The notes beneath the pieces are model-generated. The model saw only the letters and a list, made by a program, of their open reading frames with translations. It was not told the DNA's origin and did no database searches. The position numbers and the translations under genes were made by a program. This document shows positions 1 through 7,971 of a DNA stretch of 64,000 nt, piece after piece (the stretch's first letter is position 1; every line of letters begins with the position of its first letter). This stretch comes from Streptomyces sp. CB01249. GTDB taxonomy: Bacteria; Actinomycetota; Actinomycetes; Streptomycetales; Streptomycetaceae. The DNA lies in NCBI RefSeq assembly GCF_001905735.1, contig NZ_LISW01000001.1:1148801-1212800 (forward strand), in the 5' to 3' direction.

Positions 1-1
1 G

Positions 2-910
2 CGCCGCGACTCCATCCACGGCCAGTTCCAGGGCACGATCACCGTGGACGAGGCGAACAACCGGATCGTCGCCAACGGCAACGAGATCCAGGTCATCTAC
101 TCGGACGACCCGACCTCCGTCGACTACACCGCCTACGGCATCGATGACGCCATCCTCATCGACAACACCGGCAAGTGGCGCGATCGCGAGGGCCTGTCCA
201 AGCACCTGCGCCCGGGCATCGCCAAGGTCGTGCTGACCGCCCCCGGCAAGGGCGACGTCCTCAACGTCGTGCACGGCGTCAACCACGACATGATCAAGCC
301 CGACGAGCAGATCATCTCCTGCGCGTCCTGCACCACCAATGCGATCGTGCCGCCGCTGAAGGCGATGGCCGACGAGTACGGCGTGCTGCGCGGACACGTG
401 GAGACCATCCACTCGTTCACCAACGACCAGAACCTGCTGGACAATTACCACGGTTCCGACCGCCGCGGCCGCTCCGCGCCGCTCAACATGGTCATCACCG
501 AGACGGGTGCCGCCTCCGCCGTCGCGAAGGCGCTGCCCGACCTGGAGGCGACGATCACGGGCAGCTCGATCCGTGTCCCCGTCCCGGACGTGTCGATCGC
601 CATCCTCAGCCTGAAGCTGGGCCGCGAGGCCACCCGCGGCGAGGTCCTCGACTACCTCCGCGAGGTGTCGCTGACCTCCCCGCTCAAGCGGCAGATCGAC
701 TTCACGACCGCCCCCGACGCGGTGTCGAGCGACTTCATCGGCTCGCGCCACGCCTCCATCGTGGACGCGGGACCCACCCAGGTGGACGGCGACAACGCGA
801 TCCTCTACCTCTGGTACGACAACGAGTTCGGCTACTCGTGCCAGGTCATCCGGGTCGTGCAGTACGTCTCCGGCGTCGAGTACCCGACCTTCCCGGTCCC
901 GGTCGCCTGA
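2..910 (+). CDS. glyceraldehyde-3-phosphate dehydrogenase, 3' part (N-terminus outside window)
   Basis: The window opens inside this gene; the reading frame is open from base 2 and ends in TGA at 908-910, giving about 302 codons. It encodes most of a phosphorylating GAPDH, the glycolytic enzyme that oxidises glyceraldehyde-3-phosphate to 1,3-bisphosphoglycerate with NAD(P). The catalytic cysteine lies in ASCTTNAIVPPLK, and later hallmarks are HSFTNDQNLLDNYHG, RSAPLNMVITETGAA and the C-terminal WYDNEFGYSCQV. The spacing and the conserved tail resemble the longer actinobacterial GAPDH class (about 480 aa) rather than the 335-aa housekeeping form, so part of the Rossmann domain is probably off the left edge. 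Family assignment is certain; the long subclass is inferred. Confidence 0.95.
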   Translation, partial: RRDSIHGQFQGTITVDEANNRIVANGNEIQVIYSDDPTSVDYTAYGIDDAILIDNTGKWRDREGLSKHLRPGIAKVVLTAPGKGDVLNVVHGVNHDMIKPDEQIISCASCTTNAIVPPLKAMADEYGVLRGHVETIHSFTNDQNLLDNYHGSDRRGRSAPLNMVITETGAASAVAKALPDLEATITGSSIRVPVPDVSIAILSLKLGREATRGEVLDYLREVSLTSPLKRQIDFTTAPDAVSSDFIGSRHASIVDAGPTQVDGDNAILYLWYDNEFGYSCQVIRVVQYVSGVEYPTFPVPVA

Positions 911-930
911 CCCCGGCCCGTACGACGACA

Positions 931-964
931 GGTCCCGCCCGCCACGAAGGCGGGCGGGACCTTT
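931..964. terminator. bidirectional hairpin terminator between GAPDH and EF-G-like genes
   Basis: A perfect 13-bp GC-rich stem (931-943 with 949-961) closes a 5-nt ACGAA loop and is followed by CTTT. It lies 21 nt after the GAPDH stop and 4 nt before the stop of the convergent EF-G-like gene, so it can serve both strands. Confidence 0.85.
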
Positions 965-967
965 CCG

Positions 968-3058
968 TCAGCCGGTCCCGGAGGCCGTGACGGCGGGCGC
1001 GGGCGCATACCCCGTCGCCCGGGTGGTGAACGTGCCCCGGCCCTGCGTACGGCTGCGCAGCCGCGTCGCGTAACCGAACAGCTCGGCCAGCGGAACGGTC
1101 GCCGTGACCACCGCCGCACCGCCCCGCGTGGTGGAGCCGGAGACCCGGCCTCGCCGGGCGGCCAGGTCGCCGAGCACCCCGCCGACCGCGTCACCGGGCA
1201 CGGTGACCGTCACCTCGACCACCGGTTCCAGCAGCACCATCGCGCTCGCCCGCAGGGCCTCCCGCAGCGCGAACCGCCCCGCCGTGCGGAACGCCATCTC
1301 CGAGGAGTCCTTGGGATGCGTCGCGCCATCGGTCAGCGTCACCCGCACCCCGGTCACCGGATGCCCGCCCAGCGGCCCCTCGGACAGCGCGTCCCGGCAG
1401 CCCGCCTCGACCGCCCGCACGTACTCCTGAGGCACCCGGCCGCCGACGACCGCGGAACCGAACGCGAACTCCGCCGCCTCGCCGCCGTCCCCGCCGGTGG
1501 CTTCCAGCGGTTCGACGTCGATGACCACATGCGCGAACTGCCCGGCCCCGCCGTCCTGTTTGACGTGCCGGTAGACCAGACCGGACACCCCGCGCACCAG
1601 CGTCTCCCGGTGCGCGACCTGCGGCCGGCCGACCCGGACGTCCAGACCGTGGTCGCGGCGGATCTTCTCCGCGGCCACCTCCAGATGCAGCTCGCCCATG
1701 CCCGAGAGAACGGTCTGACCGGTCTCGGGGTCCGTTCGCACCACGAGCGACGGATCCTCCTCGGCCAGCCGGACCAGCGCGGCCATCAGCCGCTCCGTGT
1801 CCGTGCTCCGCCGCGCCTCCACCGCCACGGACACGACCGGATCGGCCACCGTGGGCGGTTCCAGCACGAGCGGGGCACCGGGCGCGCACAGCGTGGCACC
1901 GGGGCGGACGGCCTTCGGGCCGATGACCGCGACGATGTCCCCGGCCACCGCAGCGTCCACGTCCACATGCCGGTCCGCCTGGACCCGCAGGATGCGCCCG
2001 ACGCGCTCACTGCGCCGGGTGGTCGCGTCCAGCACCGTCTCCCCCTTCCGGATCGTTCCCGCGTACACGCGCAGATACGTCAGCCGGCCCGTCGCGGTCG
2101 CGTTCACCTTGAACGCCAGCGCGGCGAAAGGCCCTTGAGGATCGGCGGCCCGCTCCTGCACCGCCCCGTCGAGCATGCCCCGTACCGGCGGCACGTCGAG
2201 GGGAGAGGGCAGATACGCGACGACCGCCTCCAGCAACGGTTCGACACCCCGGTTCCGGTACGCCGAACCGCAGAGCACCACGACGCCCTCACCGGTCCGC
2301 GTCAGGTCCCGCAGCGCCCCGGTCAGCGTCTGTGCCGACAGCTCGGAGCGTACGCAGAACTCCTCCAGGGCCGCCGGATGCAGCTCCGCCACCGCCTCCT
2401 CCAGGAGCCGCCGGCGCCGGGCCGCCTCCTCGCGCAGCCCGTCGGGCACCTCGCCCTCCTCGTACGCCTCGGCGCCGTCCGCCCACACCAGGGCGCGCAT
2501 GCGCACCAGGTCGACCACTCCGCGGAAGGCGTCCTCCGCGCCGATGGGCAGCTGCACCACGAGCGGGACGGTGTGCAGCCGGTCCCGGATCGAGGCGACC
2601 GCCGTGTCCAGGTCCGCACCGGCCCGGTCCAGCTTGTTGACGAAGGCGATGCGCGGAACGGAGTGCCGGTCCGCCTGGTGCCACACCGACTCGCTCTGCG
2701 GCTCCACCCCGGCCACCGCGTCGAACACCGCGATCGCGCCGTCGAGCACCCGCAGTGAACGCTCGACCTCGTCGGCGAAGTCGACGTGCCCCGGGGTGTC
2801 GATGAGGTTGATCCGGTGACCGTCCCAGGTGCAGCTGACGGCCGCGGCGAAGATGGTGATGCCCCGGTCGCGCTCCTGGGAGTCGAAGTCCGTGATGGTC
2901 GTACCGTCGTGGACCTCACCGCGCTTGTGGGTGGTGCCGGTGGTGTAGAGGATCCGCTCGGTCACCGTGGTCTTGCCTGCGTCGACGTGGGCCAGGATGC
3001 CCAGGTTGCGGACGGTGGTGAGAGCGGTGACGGGAGAACGGTGCTGGTGGGTACGCAC
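968..3058 (-). CDS. elongation factor G paralogue (translational GTPase)
   Basis: The 696-aa product is a full-length EF-G-type ribosomal translocase. It has the P-loop in [18 protein letters not shown], the switch segment RDRGITIF, the G3 motif [17 protein letters not shown], the G4 motif [11 protein letters not shown], and domain IV with the [16 protein letters not shown] segment near the tip. The start is the GTG at 3058, placed 9 nt after a GAAAGG ribosome-binding site; translation from the upstream ATG would add a basic tail and is less likely. It stands alone, away from any rpsL-rpsG-tuf cluster, and diverges from canonical FusA, so it is best read as the second, specialised EF-G copy common in streptomycetes. 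Upstream lie a short leader ORF and a nested hairpin that could regulate it. Whether it works in translocation, recycling or drug protection cannot be told from sequence. Confidence 0.9.
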   Translation of the reverse strand: MRTHQHRSPVTALTTVRNLGILAHVDAGKTTVTERILYTTGTTHKRGEVHDGTTITDFDSQERDRGITIFAAAVSCTWDGHRINLIDTPGHVDFADEVERSLRVLDGAIAVFDAVAGVEPQSESVWHQADRHSVPRIAFVNKLDRAGADLDTAVASIRDRLHTVPLVVQLPIGAEDAFRGVVDLVRMRALVWADGAEAYEEGEVPDGLREEAARRRRLLEEAVAELHPAALEEFCVRSELSAQTLTGALRDLTRTGEGVVVLCGSAYRNRGVEPLLEAVVAYLPSPLDVPPVRGMLDGAVQERAADPQGPFAALAFKVNATATGRLTYLRVYAGTIRKGETVLDATTRRSERVGRILRVQADRHVDVDAAVAGDIVAVIGPKAVRPGATLCAPGAPLVLEPPTVADPVVSVAVEARRSTDTERLMAALVRLAEEDPSLVVRTDPETGQTVLSGMGELHLEVAAEKIRRDHGLDVRVGRPQVAHRETLVRGVSGLVYRHVKQDGGAGQFAHVVIDVEPLEATGGDGGEAAEFAFGSAVVGGRVPQEYVRAVEAGCRDALSEGPLGGHPVTGVRVTLTDGATHPKDSSEMAFRTAGRFALREALRASAMVLLEPVVEVTVTVPGDAVGGVLGDLAARRGRVSGSTTRGGAAVVTATVPLAELFGYATRLRSRTQGRGTFTTRATGYAPAPAVTASGTG

Positions 3059-3135
3059 GGCCGGTGGCCTTTCGGGATGATCCGGAAGAAGACGGCGCGA
3101 TACCCCCGGACGAAACGGCCCGGATGCGGGCCTGC

Positions 3136-3180
3136 GGGCCCCACGTGACATGACTACATGTCAGAAAAGTCGCGGGGCCC
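3136..3180 (-). promoter_or_regulatory. nested inverted repeat in the EF-G-like leader
   Basis: An inner palindrome of two 7-bp TGACATG arms around 4 nt (3146-3163) is enclosed by a second 7-bp GC stem, GGGCCCC (3136-3142) with GGGGCCC (3174-3180). On the minus strand it falls between the small leader ORF and the EF-G-like start. It could be an attenuator hairpin in RNA or a protein operator on DNA; the sequence does not decide. Confidence 0.55.
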
Positions 3181-3189
3181 GGGTGTTCG

Positions 3190-3294
3190 TCACGGGGTCC
3201 GGGGCCGGCCGCGCAGCCGGCTCCGGGCGGCGCGAGACACCAGGATCACCTCGAACCGCGACGGGGGGACGACGGCAGCGGTGCGGTAACGCAC
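3190..3294 (-). CDS. possible 34-aa leader peptide upstream of the EF-G paralogue
   Basis: A GTG at 3294 follows a GGGGAG-type ribosome-binding site at normal spacing and opens a 34-codon frame ending in TGA at 3190-3192. The peptide begins VRYRTAAVVPPSRFEVILVS and finishes with an arginine- and proline-rich tail; about a quarter of residues are Arg and there is a Pro-Pro pair. It lies on the same strand as the EF-G-like gene, about 130 nt before its start, with the nested hairpin between them. No function can be named from homology. The arrangement is that expected of a translated leader that senses ribosome state, but it could also be a chance frame in GC-rich DNA. Confidence 0.4.
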   Translation of the reverse strand: MRYRTAAVVPPSRFEVILVSRAARSRLRGRPRTP

Positions 3295-3361
3295 GGCGGT
3301 CTCCCCTCAACGGTCACGGCGGACGCGACGGCGGACGGCCGGCGCGCGGTGTGGGGCGAGT

Positions 3362-3661
3362 CTAGGGAACGCGGGGCGTGCGGGGGAACCGGTTTTTCGG
3401 CCGGGTGCGTCCCGGACCCAGCGGCCGGCAGGCGCTACGGCACCGGCGCAGTGCGCTCCGGCCGCAGCCGCGCCACTCGGCGGGCGACGGGCCCACACCC
3501 CGGCCACCCCGGGTGATCAGGGCGTTCACCGGCGTGTGCGGGTCCAGGGCCATCGTGCGCGCGAACAGCACGCCGATCACGAGCGGAGCGAGCGAGAGGG
3601 CCAGAGAAGTGCCGGCATTGGTGACGTGCCGCACGCGGAGGCGCTTCGGGTCGGGAGCCAT
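3362..3661 (-). CDS. hypothetical small membrane protein (uncertain)
   Basis: A 99-aa frame begins MAPDPKRLRVRHVTNAGTS and contains one plausible hydrophobic helix (about residues 17-36, SLALSLAPLVIGVLFART). The first 50 residues look like a real small membrane protein, while the rest is Arg/Gly/Pro-rich and looks like noise, so the gene may be shorter by a frameshift or may not exist. The ribosome-binding site is weak. It lies beyond the terminator of the upstream DUF2510 gene. No family recognised. Confidence 0.3.
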   Translation of the reverse strand: MAPDPKRLRVRHVTNAGTSLALSLAPLVIGVLFARTMALDPHTPVNALITRGGRGVGPSPAEWRGCGRSALRRCRSACRPLGPGRTRPKNRFPRTPRVP

Positions 3662-3712
3662 GACCCCATTTCAGCGGCGGCGCCCCGGCCCGGGATCGGG
3701 GTACGTACTCAG

Positions 3713-3748
3713 ACCGCACGGCCCGGATACTCACCCGGGCCGTGCGGT
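3713..3748 (-). terminator. hairpin terminator downstream of the DUF2510 gene
   Basis: A perfect 14-bp stem (3713-3726 with 3735-3748) around an 8-nt loop begins 16 nt beyond the stop codon of the minus-strand DUF2510 gene. Confidence 0.8.
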
Positions 3749-3763
3749 GCGCCCGCCGGACCT

Positions 3764-4687
3764 TCAGGCGTTGGTGCCGGAGCCCCCGCCCGACGCCGCC
3801 TTGATGCCCTTCGTGATCGTGTCCAGGACGGACAGCGAAGGCGCCTTGGTGTTGATGTCGAAGCCGGAGCGGATCACCACCAGCATGTCCTTGGCCAGCG
3901 GGGACGGGAAGGCCAGCGACTCGACGTAGCCGTCGTCGCCGTTCTTCGTCACCACCTTCCAGCGCACCCGGTAGCCCTGCTGCCCGGCCACCGTGACCGC
4001 CTCGGACTTCAGCTCCTCGTGCGAGGTGATGCCGCCGTAGATCTTCTCGCCGTAGGACTCGTTGGCGTTGGTCTCGATGTCCTTCTCGGCGGTGGCCTTC
4101 GCCGTCTTGGTGGTCAGCTTCAGCGCCTCGGCCGGGGCGGAGAACACCCCGCCGCGTACGCACTTCTCGTCGGTGTCACCGGGGCAGGCGTACGTCCCGG
4201 TGGTCACCCCGGCGCCCATGCCCGACTCGCCCTTCCAGCCGTCGGGGACCGGGATGCTGATGCCGCTCGCCAGGTCCGTCGCGTAACCGTCCTCGATCTG
4301 CGGCCGGCCCTGCTCCGGCGACTGGTCGTCGCCGCCACCGGAGCCGCCGTCGCCGCGCTCGTCACCGTTGCCGCCGCTGCCGCCCGGGCTGCCGCCGCGC
4401 TGCCGGTCGGGTCCGGGGGACGGAGAGGCGGACGGGGTGGTGGCGGCGGTGTCGCTCTTGCCGTCCGAATCGTCCGTCAGCAGATAGACACCACCCCCGA
4501 TGGCGGCCAGCACCACCACGGCAGCGGTGATGCCCGCCCCGATGCGTATGCGCCTGCTGCGGACGGCCGCCGGCGGTACGCGCAGATGGTCGGTCCACTG
4601 GGTGCCGTCCCACCAGCGCTCGTGGCGGGGGCCAAATCCTGAATACCCGGGGTCTGGATGCCAGCCGGGCGGGCTCGTCTGGGTCAC
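3764..4687 (-). CDS. DUF2510-domain single-pass membrane protein
   Basis: The roughly 307-aa product starts with a DUF2510 module (PGWHPDPG then HERWWDGTQWTDH, about residues 6-35), a short Trp-rich domain typical of actinobacterial membrane proteins. A basic stretch and one transmembrane helix follow (about residues 48-70, GAGITAAVVVLAAIGGGVYLL), then a long Ser/Pro/Gly-rich linker. The extracytoplasmic C-terminal domain carries two cysteines (TYACPGDTDEKC) and ends in a glycine-rich tail. The topology implies an N-in, C-out anchored protein of unknown role. GTG at 4687 is taken as start because it puts the DUF2510 motif right at the N-terminus; GTG at 4696 is equally possible. The gene diverges from the methyltransferase gene, with a dre-like element between them. 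Confidence 0.8.
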   Translation of the reverse strand: MTQTSPPGWHPDPGYSGFGPRHERWWDGTQWTDHLRVPPAAVRSRRIRIGAGITAAVVVLAAIGGGVYLLTDDSDGKSDTAATTPSASPSPGPDRQRGGSPGGSGGNGDERGDGGSGGGDDQSPEQGRPQIEDGYATDLASGISIPVPDGWKGESGMGAGVTTGTYACPGDTDEKCVRGGVFSAPAEALKLTTKTAKATAEKDIETNANESYGEKIYGGITSHEELKSEAVTVAGQQGYRVRWKVVTKNGDDGYVESLAFPSPLAKDMLVVIRSGFDINTKAPSLSVLDTITKGIKAASGGGSGTNA

Positions 4688-4775
4688 GCCCGACACGGTA
4701 ACCGGACTGCCTGAGAATCCTATGAACTGGGTGGGTGCACCCCGTCGGTCCACCGCCCGCAGCTGCCGCCTTCCT

Positions 4776-4787
4776 TGGTCTAGACAT
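4776..4787. promoter_or_regulatory. dre-like element (possible DasR site)
   Basis: TGGTCTAGACAT matches the left side and centre of the palindromic DasR-responsive element core (TGGTCTAGACCA) and departs at the last two positions. It lies between divergent genes, about 75 nt before the methyltransferase ATG. A TAGCAT hexamer at 4804-4809 could be a -10 box. DasR is the GntR-family regulator of N-acetylglucosamine and chitin use in streptomycetes; binding here is an inference from motif match only. Confidence 0.35.
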
Positions 4788-4862
4788 GTGGAGGGGGTGT
4801 CGCTAGCATCCGCCGACGAGGCGCGGTGGACCCGCCCGACCGCGCCCAGAAGTGAGGGCCCC

Positions 4863-5603
4863 ATGGAAGCGACCGCCGCCGACCGTCGTTTCGCCGAGGA
4901 CTACCGCCTCGCCCGGGAGATCCCGCGCGACGGGCTCACCGCCTGGCGCGCCGCCGTCGCCGCCGAGGTGGAGCTCGCACCGGGTGCCACCGTCCTGGAC
5001 GTGGGCGCGGGCACCGGCTCCTTCGCCTCCGCCTTCGCCGACTGGTTCGGCGTCCGGGTCCTTGCCGTGGAACCGGCCGCCGCCATGCGGGCACTGATCC
5101 CCCGGAACGGGCTGATCGAGGCGCTGGACGGGCGGGCCGAGGCGCTGCCGGTGCCGGACGGCTGCGCGGACGCGGCCTGGCTGGGCTCGGTCGTCCACCA
5201 CATCGGCGATCTGCCCGCAGCCGCCCGGGAGTTGCGCAGAGCCCTGAAGCCCGGCGCCCCCGTGCTCATCCGCAACTCCTTCCCGGGCCGGTGCGCACGG
5301 GACCTACGGGTCCGTTTCTTCCCCGGTGCCGAACGCATCGTGGACGGCTACCCCACGGTGGAGCAGACGTGCGCCGCGTTCGCCGGGGCCGGCTTCACCC
5401 GCGTCGCCCTGCACGCGGTGCCGCAGGAGAGCGCGCCGAGCCTCGCCGCGTTCGCCGACCGGATCAGGCGGGACACCGACGCGAAGCTGCGCGGCCTCGG
5501 CGACGACGAGTTCGAGCGCGGGATGCACCGACTGCGCACGGCGGCGGAGCAGGAGCCGGACCGGCCCGCAGTGAGCTGGATGGACCTGCTGGTCCTCGCC
5601 TGA
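4863..5603 (+). CDS. class I SAM-dependent methyltransferase
   Basis: The 246-aa product has the class I methyltransferase glycine motif VLDVGAGTGSFASAFADWFG (about residues 42-61), the acidic strand end AVEPAAAMRALIP, and the motif IV region DAAWLGSVVHHIGDLPAAARELRRALKPGAPVLI (split here only by its length). This is the Methyltransf_11/25 type, small-molecule methylation from S-adenosylmethionine. The C-terminal half carries a helical segment of the kind that shapes the acceptor pocket, but the acceptor cannot be named. The ATG at 4863 follows GAGGG. It is the first gene of a possible run with the NTF2-like and LD-carboxypeptidase genes, spaced 32 and 9 nt apart. Confidence 0.88.
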   Translation: MEATAADRRFAEDYRLAREIPRDGLTAWRAAVAAEVELAPGATVLDVGAGTGSFASAFADWFGVRVLAVEPAAAMRALIPRNGLIEALDGRAEALPVPDGCADAAWLGSVVHHIGDLPAAARELRRALKPGAPVLIRNSFPGRCARDLRVRFFPGAERIVDGYPTVEQTCAAFAGAGFTRVALHAVPQESAPSLAAFADRIRRDTDAKLRGLGDDEFERGMHRLRTAAEQEPDRPAVSWMDLLVLA

Positions 5604-5635
5604 CCGCACGCCCCACCGACGTAAGGTCGGTCCGT

Positions 5636-6055
5636 ATGAAGCTCAGCGACGAGGAAGGGCGGGCCGTACGGGCCGCCATGGCGGGTGAAATGCGGCTGCT
5701 CGATCCGGCGGTACGGGCGTCGCCCGAGGCGGTCACGGAATTGCTCGACCCGGAATTCGCCGAGTTCGGCGCCTCCGGACGACGCTACGACCGCGCCTCC
5801 ATCCTCGCCGTCACGTCCGCCGTGGAGGACTACGGCCCCGGCCCGGACGTCACCGATCTGTCCGGCACGCTGCTCGCCCCGGACCTCGTCCACCTGACGT
5901 ACGTCACCGAGCACAACGGCCTGCTGTTCAGGCGCAGTTCGCTGTGGCGCAGGACCGGCGGGCAGTGGCGGATGTACTTCCATCAGGGCACCCCGGCCGG
6001 TCCCGCGCGGACCACCGCCGGATATCCGGCGGACAGCCCCGGCGGCGCTGCATAG
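5636..6055 (+). CDS. NTF2-like (DUF4440) small protein
   Basis: The 139-aa product fits the cone-shaped NTF2/SnoaL-like fold: an N-terminal helix (EGRAVRAAMAGEMRLLDPAVRASPEAVTELLD, shown here only as its character), then FAEFGASGRRYDRASIL, then beta strands ending in SSLWRRTGGQWRMYFHQGTP, the typical DUF4440 finish. Such proteins are enzymes or ligand-binding domains, and the role here is unknown. The ATG at 5636 follows AAGGTCGG at good spacing. It sits between the methyltransferase and the LD-carboxypeptidase, in the same direction. Confidence 0.8.
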   Translation: MKLSDEEGRAVRAAMAGEMRLLDPAVRASPEAVTELLDPEFAEFGASGRRYDRASILAVTSAVEDYGPGPDVTDLSGTLLAPDLVHLTYVTEHNGLLFRRSSLWRRTGGQWRMYFHQGTPAGPARTTAGYPADSPGGAA

Positions 6056-6064
6056 GCTCACCCG

Positions 6065-7108
6065 ATGACACCTTCCCGCTACCCGTCCAAGCCCCGGCCC
6101 GGCGACCGCGTCGCCGTGCTCTCACCCTCCTCCGGTCTGCCCGGAATCCTGCCGCTGCCCTATGAGTTGGGTCTGCGCAGGCTCCGCGAGGACTTCGGCC
6201 TGGAGCCGGTGGAGTATCCCTGCACCCGGAAGATGGGCTCCACCCCGCAGGAGCGCGCCGCCGACCTCCACGCGGCGTTCGCCGACCCGGAGATCAAGGC
6301 CGTCATAGCCAGCATCGGCGGCGACGACCAGATCACCGTGCTGCCCCACCTGGACCGCGCACTGCTGCGCGCCAACCCCAAACCGTTCTTCGGCTACAGC
6401 GACAACACCAACCTGCTGGTGTTCCTCGACAACCTCGGCATCGTCGGCTACCACGGCGGCACCGTCATGGTCGAGTTCGGCCGCCCCGGCGCGCTGCACC
6501 CGCAGACGGCCGATTCCCTGCGGGCCGCGCTCTTCACCCACGGTGCGTACGAACTGACGCCCGCGAAGGAGACCCGCAGCATCAGCCGGGACTGGGGAGA
6601 CCCGCACACCTTCGAGCAGGAGCCCGAACTGCTCCCCGCCGACGGCTGGACGTGGCACCACGCGGACCGGGTGGTCGAGGGGGCGAGCTGGGGCGGCAAC
6701 CTGGAGATCCTGGCCTGGATGCTGATGGCCGACCGGGAGATCCTGCCCCCGGAGGCCTACGAGGGCCGGGTGCTGTTCCTCGAGACCTCCGAGGAGCTGC
6801 CGAGCGCCGACGAGGTGTACCGCATCCTGCGCAACATGGGGGAGCGGGGCCTGCTGCGGCGCTTCCCCGCCCTGCTGATGGGGCGCGCGAAGAACTGGTC
6901 CTTCGACCGGCCGCTCGACGCGGAAGCCGGGGCGGCGTACTGCCGGGAGCAGCGGGAGGCGGTGCTGCGCGCCCTCGCGGAGTACGCCCCCGACACCATG
7001 GCCGTCTTCGACGTCGACTGCGGTCACACGGACCCGCAGGTCATCATCCCGTTCGGGGGCACGATCCGGGTGGACGGTGTGGCCCGGCGCATCACCGTCA
7101 CCTACTGA
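6065..7108 (+). CDS. S66-family LD-carboxypeptidase / MccF-like serine peptidase
   Basis: The 347-aa product belongs to peptidase family S66 (cytoplasmic LD-carboxypeptidase and microcin C self-immunity MccF). The nucleophilic serine sits in FFGYSDNTNLLV, the catalytic glutamate in ASWGGNLEIL, and the histidine near the C-terminus in DCGHTDPQ, giving the Ser-Glu-His triad in the right order. Family members cleave the L,D bond of murein tetrapeptides or detoxify aminoacyl nucleotides such as processed microcin C. The EAYEGRVLFLETSEELPSA region resembles the MccF-type subfamily, so a detoxification role is as likely as peptidoglycan recycling. Length is normal. The start is ATG 6065, 9 nt after the previous stop. 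Confidence 0.88.
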   Translation: MTPSRYPSKPRPGDRVAVLSPSSGLPGILPLPYELGLRRLREDFGLEPVEYPCTRKMGSTPQERAADLHAAFADPEIKAVIASIGGDDQITVLPHLDRALLRANPKPFFGYSDNTNLLVFLDNLGIVGYHGGTVMVEFGRPGALHPQTADSLRAALFTHGAYELTPAKETRSISRDWGDPHTFEQEPELLPADGWTWHHADRVVEGASWGGNLEILAWMLMADREILPPEAYEGRVLFLETSEELPSADEVYRILRNMGERGLLRRFPALLMGRAKNWSFDRPLDAEAGAAYCREQREAVLRALAEYAPDTMAVFDVDCGHTDPQVIIPFGGTIRVDGVARRITVTY

Positions 7109-7127
7109 GCGGGCCGGCTCCCCGTTT

Positions 7128-7140
7128 GTGGTCCGACCAC
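7128..7140. promoter_or_regulatory. LldR-type operator upstream of the lactate regulator
   Basis: GTGGTCCGACCAC is a perfect 13-nt palindrome about 60 nt before the regulator ATG. It shares the TGGTCnGACCA core with the sites before lldP and lutA and fits the TNGTNNNACNA form known for FadR-subfamily GntR regulators. It implies autoregulation. Confidence 0.75.
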
Positions 7141-7200
7141 ATGGTGTGTGTGACATAGTCGTGATGTACGCATACGCCCGAACGGGGAGTGGAGAAGCGG

Positions 7201-7953
7201 ATGCCTGTCGAGTGGCAGCCCGTGCGGCAGGCCCGGACCCATGAACTCGTGCTCCAGAGCATCGAGGAGCAGGTCTTCGCCGGGAAGCTGAGGGCCGGGG
7301 ACCGGCTGCCGCCGGAGCGCGAGCTGGCCCCCGTGTTCGGGGTGAGCCGGTCCGCGCTCCGGGAGGCGCTGCGGGTGCTCGAGACGATCGGCGTGCTCGT
7401 CGCGCAGCCCGGCCGGGGTCACGACTCCGGGGCCCGTATCGTGCGCAACCCGGACGACGCGCTCGGCCGGCTGCTGCGTCTGCACTTCGCCCTCGGCAGC
7501 TACAGCCTGCACGACGTGATGGAGGCCCGGGTCGCCCTGGAGCGCTCCAGCTTCGCGGCCGCCGCGGAGCACGCGTCCGACGAGGACCTGGACGCGGCGG
7601 GCGCGGTGGTCGCCCGGATGGCGCGGGAGGGCATCGGGCCGGAGGAGTTCAACGAACTCGACACGGAGTTCCACGTCAAGGTGGCGAGCGGTTCGGGCAA
7701 CGCGTTGACCTCCACACTGACCGCCGCGGTACGGGAGTCGGTACGGCCCCTCATCCTGCGGGCCCTAGAAGAGGTGGACGACTGGCCCGCCACCCAGGCC
7801 CGGCTCAACGCCGAGCACACGGAGATGCTGAGGCTGGTGCGTACCGGTGACGGTGAGGCGGCGGCCGACCTGGCCGAGCGTCACATCCGCGGCTTCCACG
7901 GCACGCTGGTGGACGAGGACCGGACGGGCTCCGGCGGCGAGGGCGCCGAGTAG
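7201..7953 (+). CDS. FadR-subfamily GntR regulator of lactate utilisation
   Basis: The 250-aa product has an N-terminal winged helix (about residues 13-75, with LRAGDRLPPERELAPVFGVSRS and REALRVLETIGVL, here split) and a C-terminal all-helical FCD ligand-binding domain (about residues 100-230) with ALERSSFAAAAEHA and ELDTEFHVKVASGSGN. It is the LldR/LutR type that typically binds lactate or a related hydroxy acid and releases DNA. ATG 7201 is preferred over GTG 7189 because GGAG precedes it at good spacing. It is convergent with the permease and shares a near-identical palindrome with the lldP and lutA promoters, which makes a local lactate regulator very likely. Confidence 0.88.
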   Translation: MPVEWQPVRQARTHELVLQSIEEQVFAGKLRAGDRLPPERELAPVFGVSRSALREALRVLETIGVLVAQPGRGHDSGARIVRNPDDALGRLLRLHFALGSYSLHDVMEARVALERSSFAAAAEHASDEDLDAAGAVVARMAREGIGPEEFNELDTEFHVKVASGSGNALTSTLTAAVRESVRPLILRALEEVDDWPATQARLNAEHTEMLRLVRTGDGEAAADLAERHIRGFHGTLVDEDRTGSGGEGAE

Positions 7954-7971
7954 CACCCCCGCCGCACGGTC

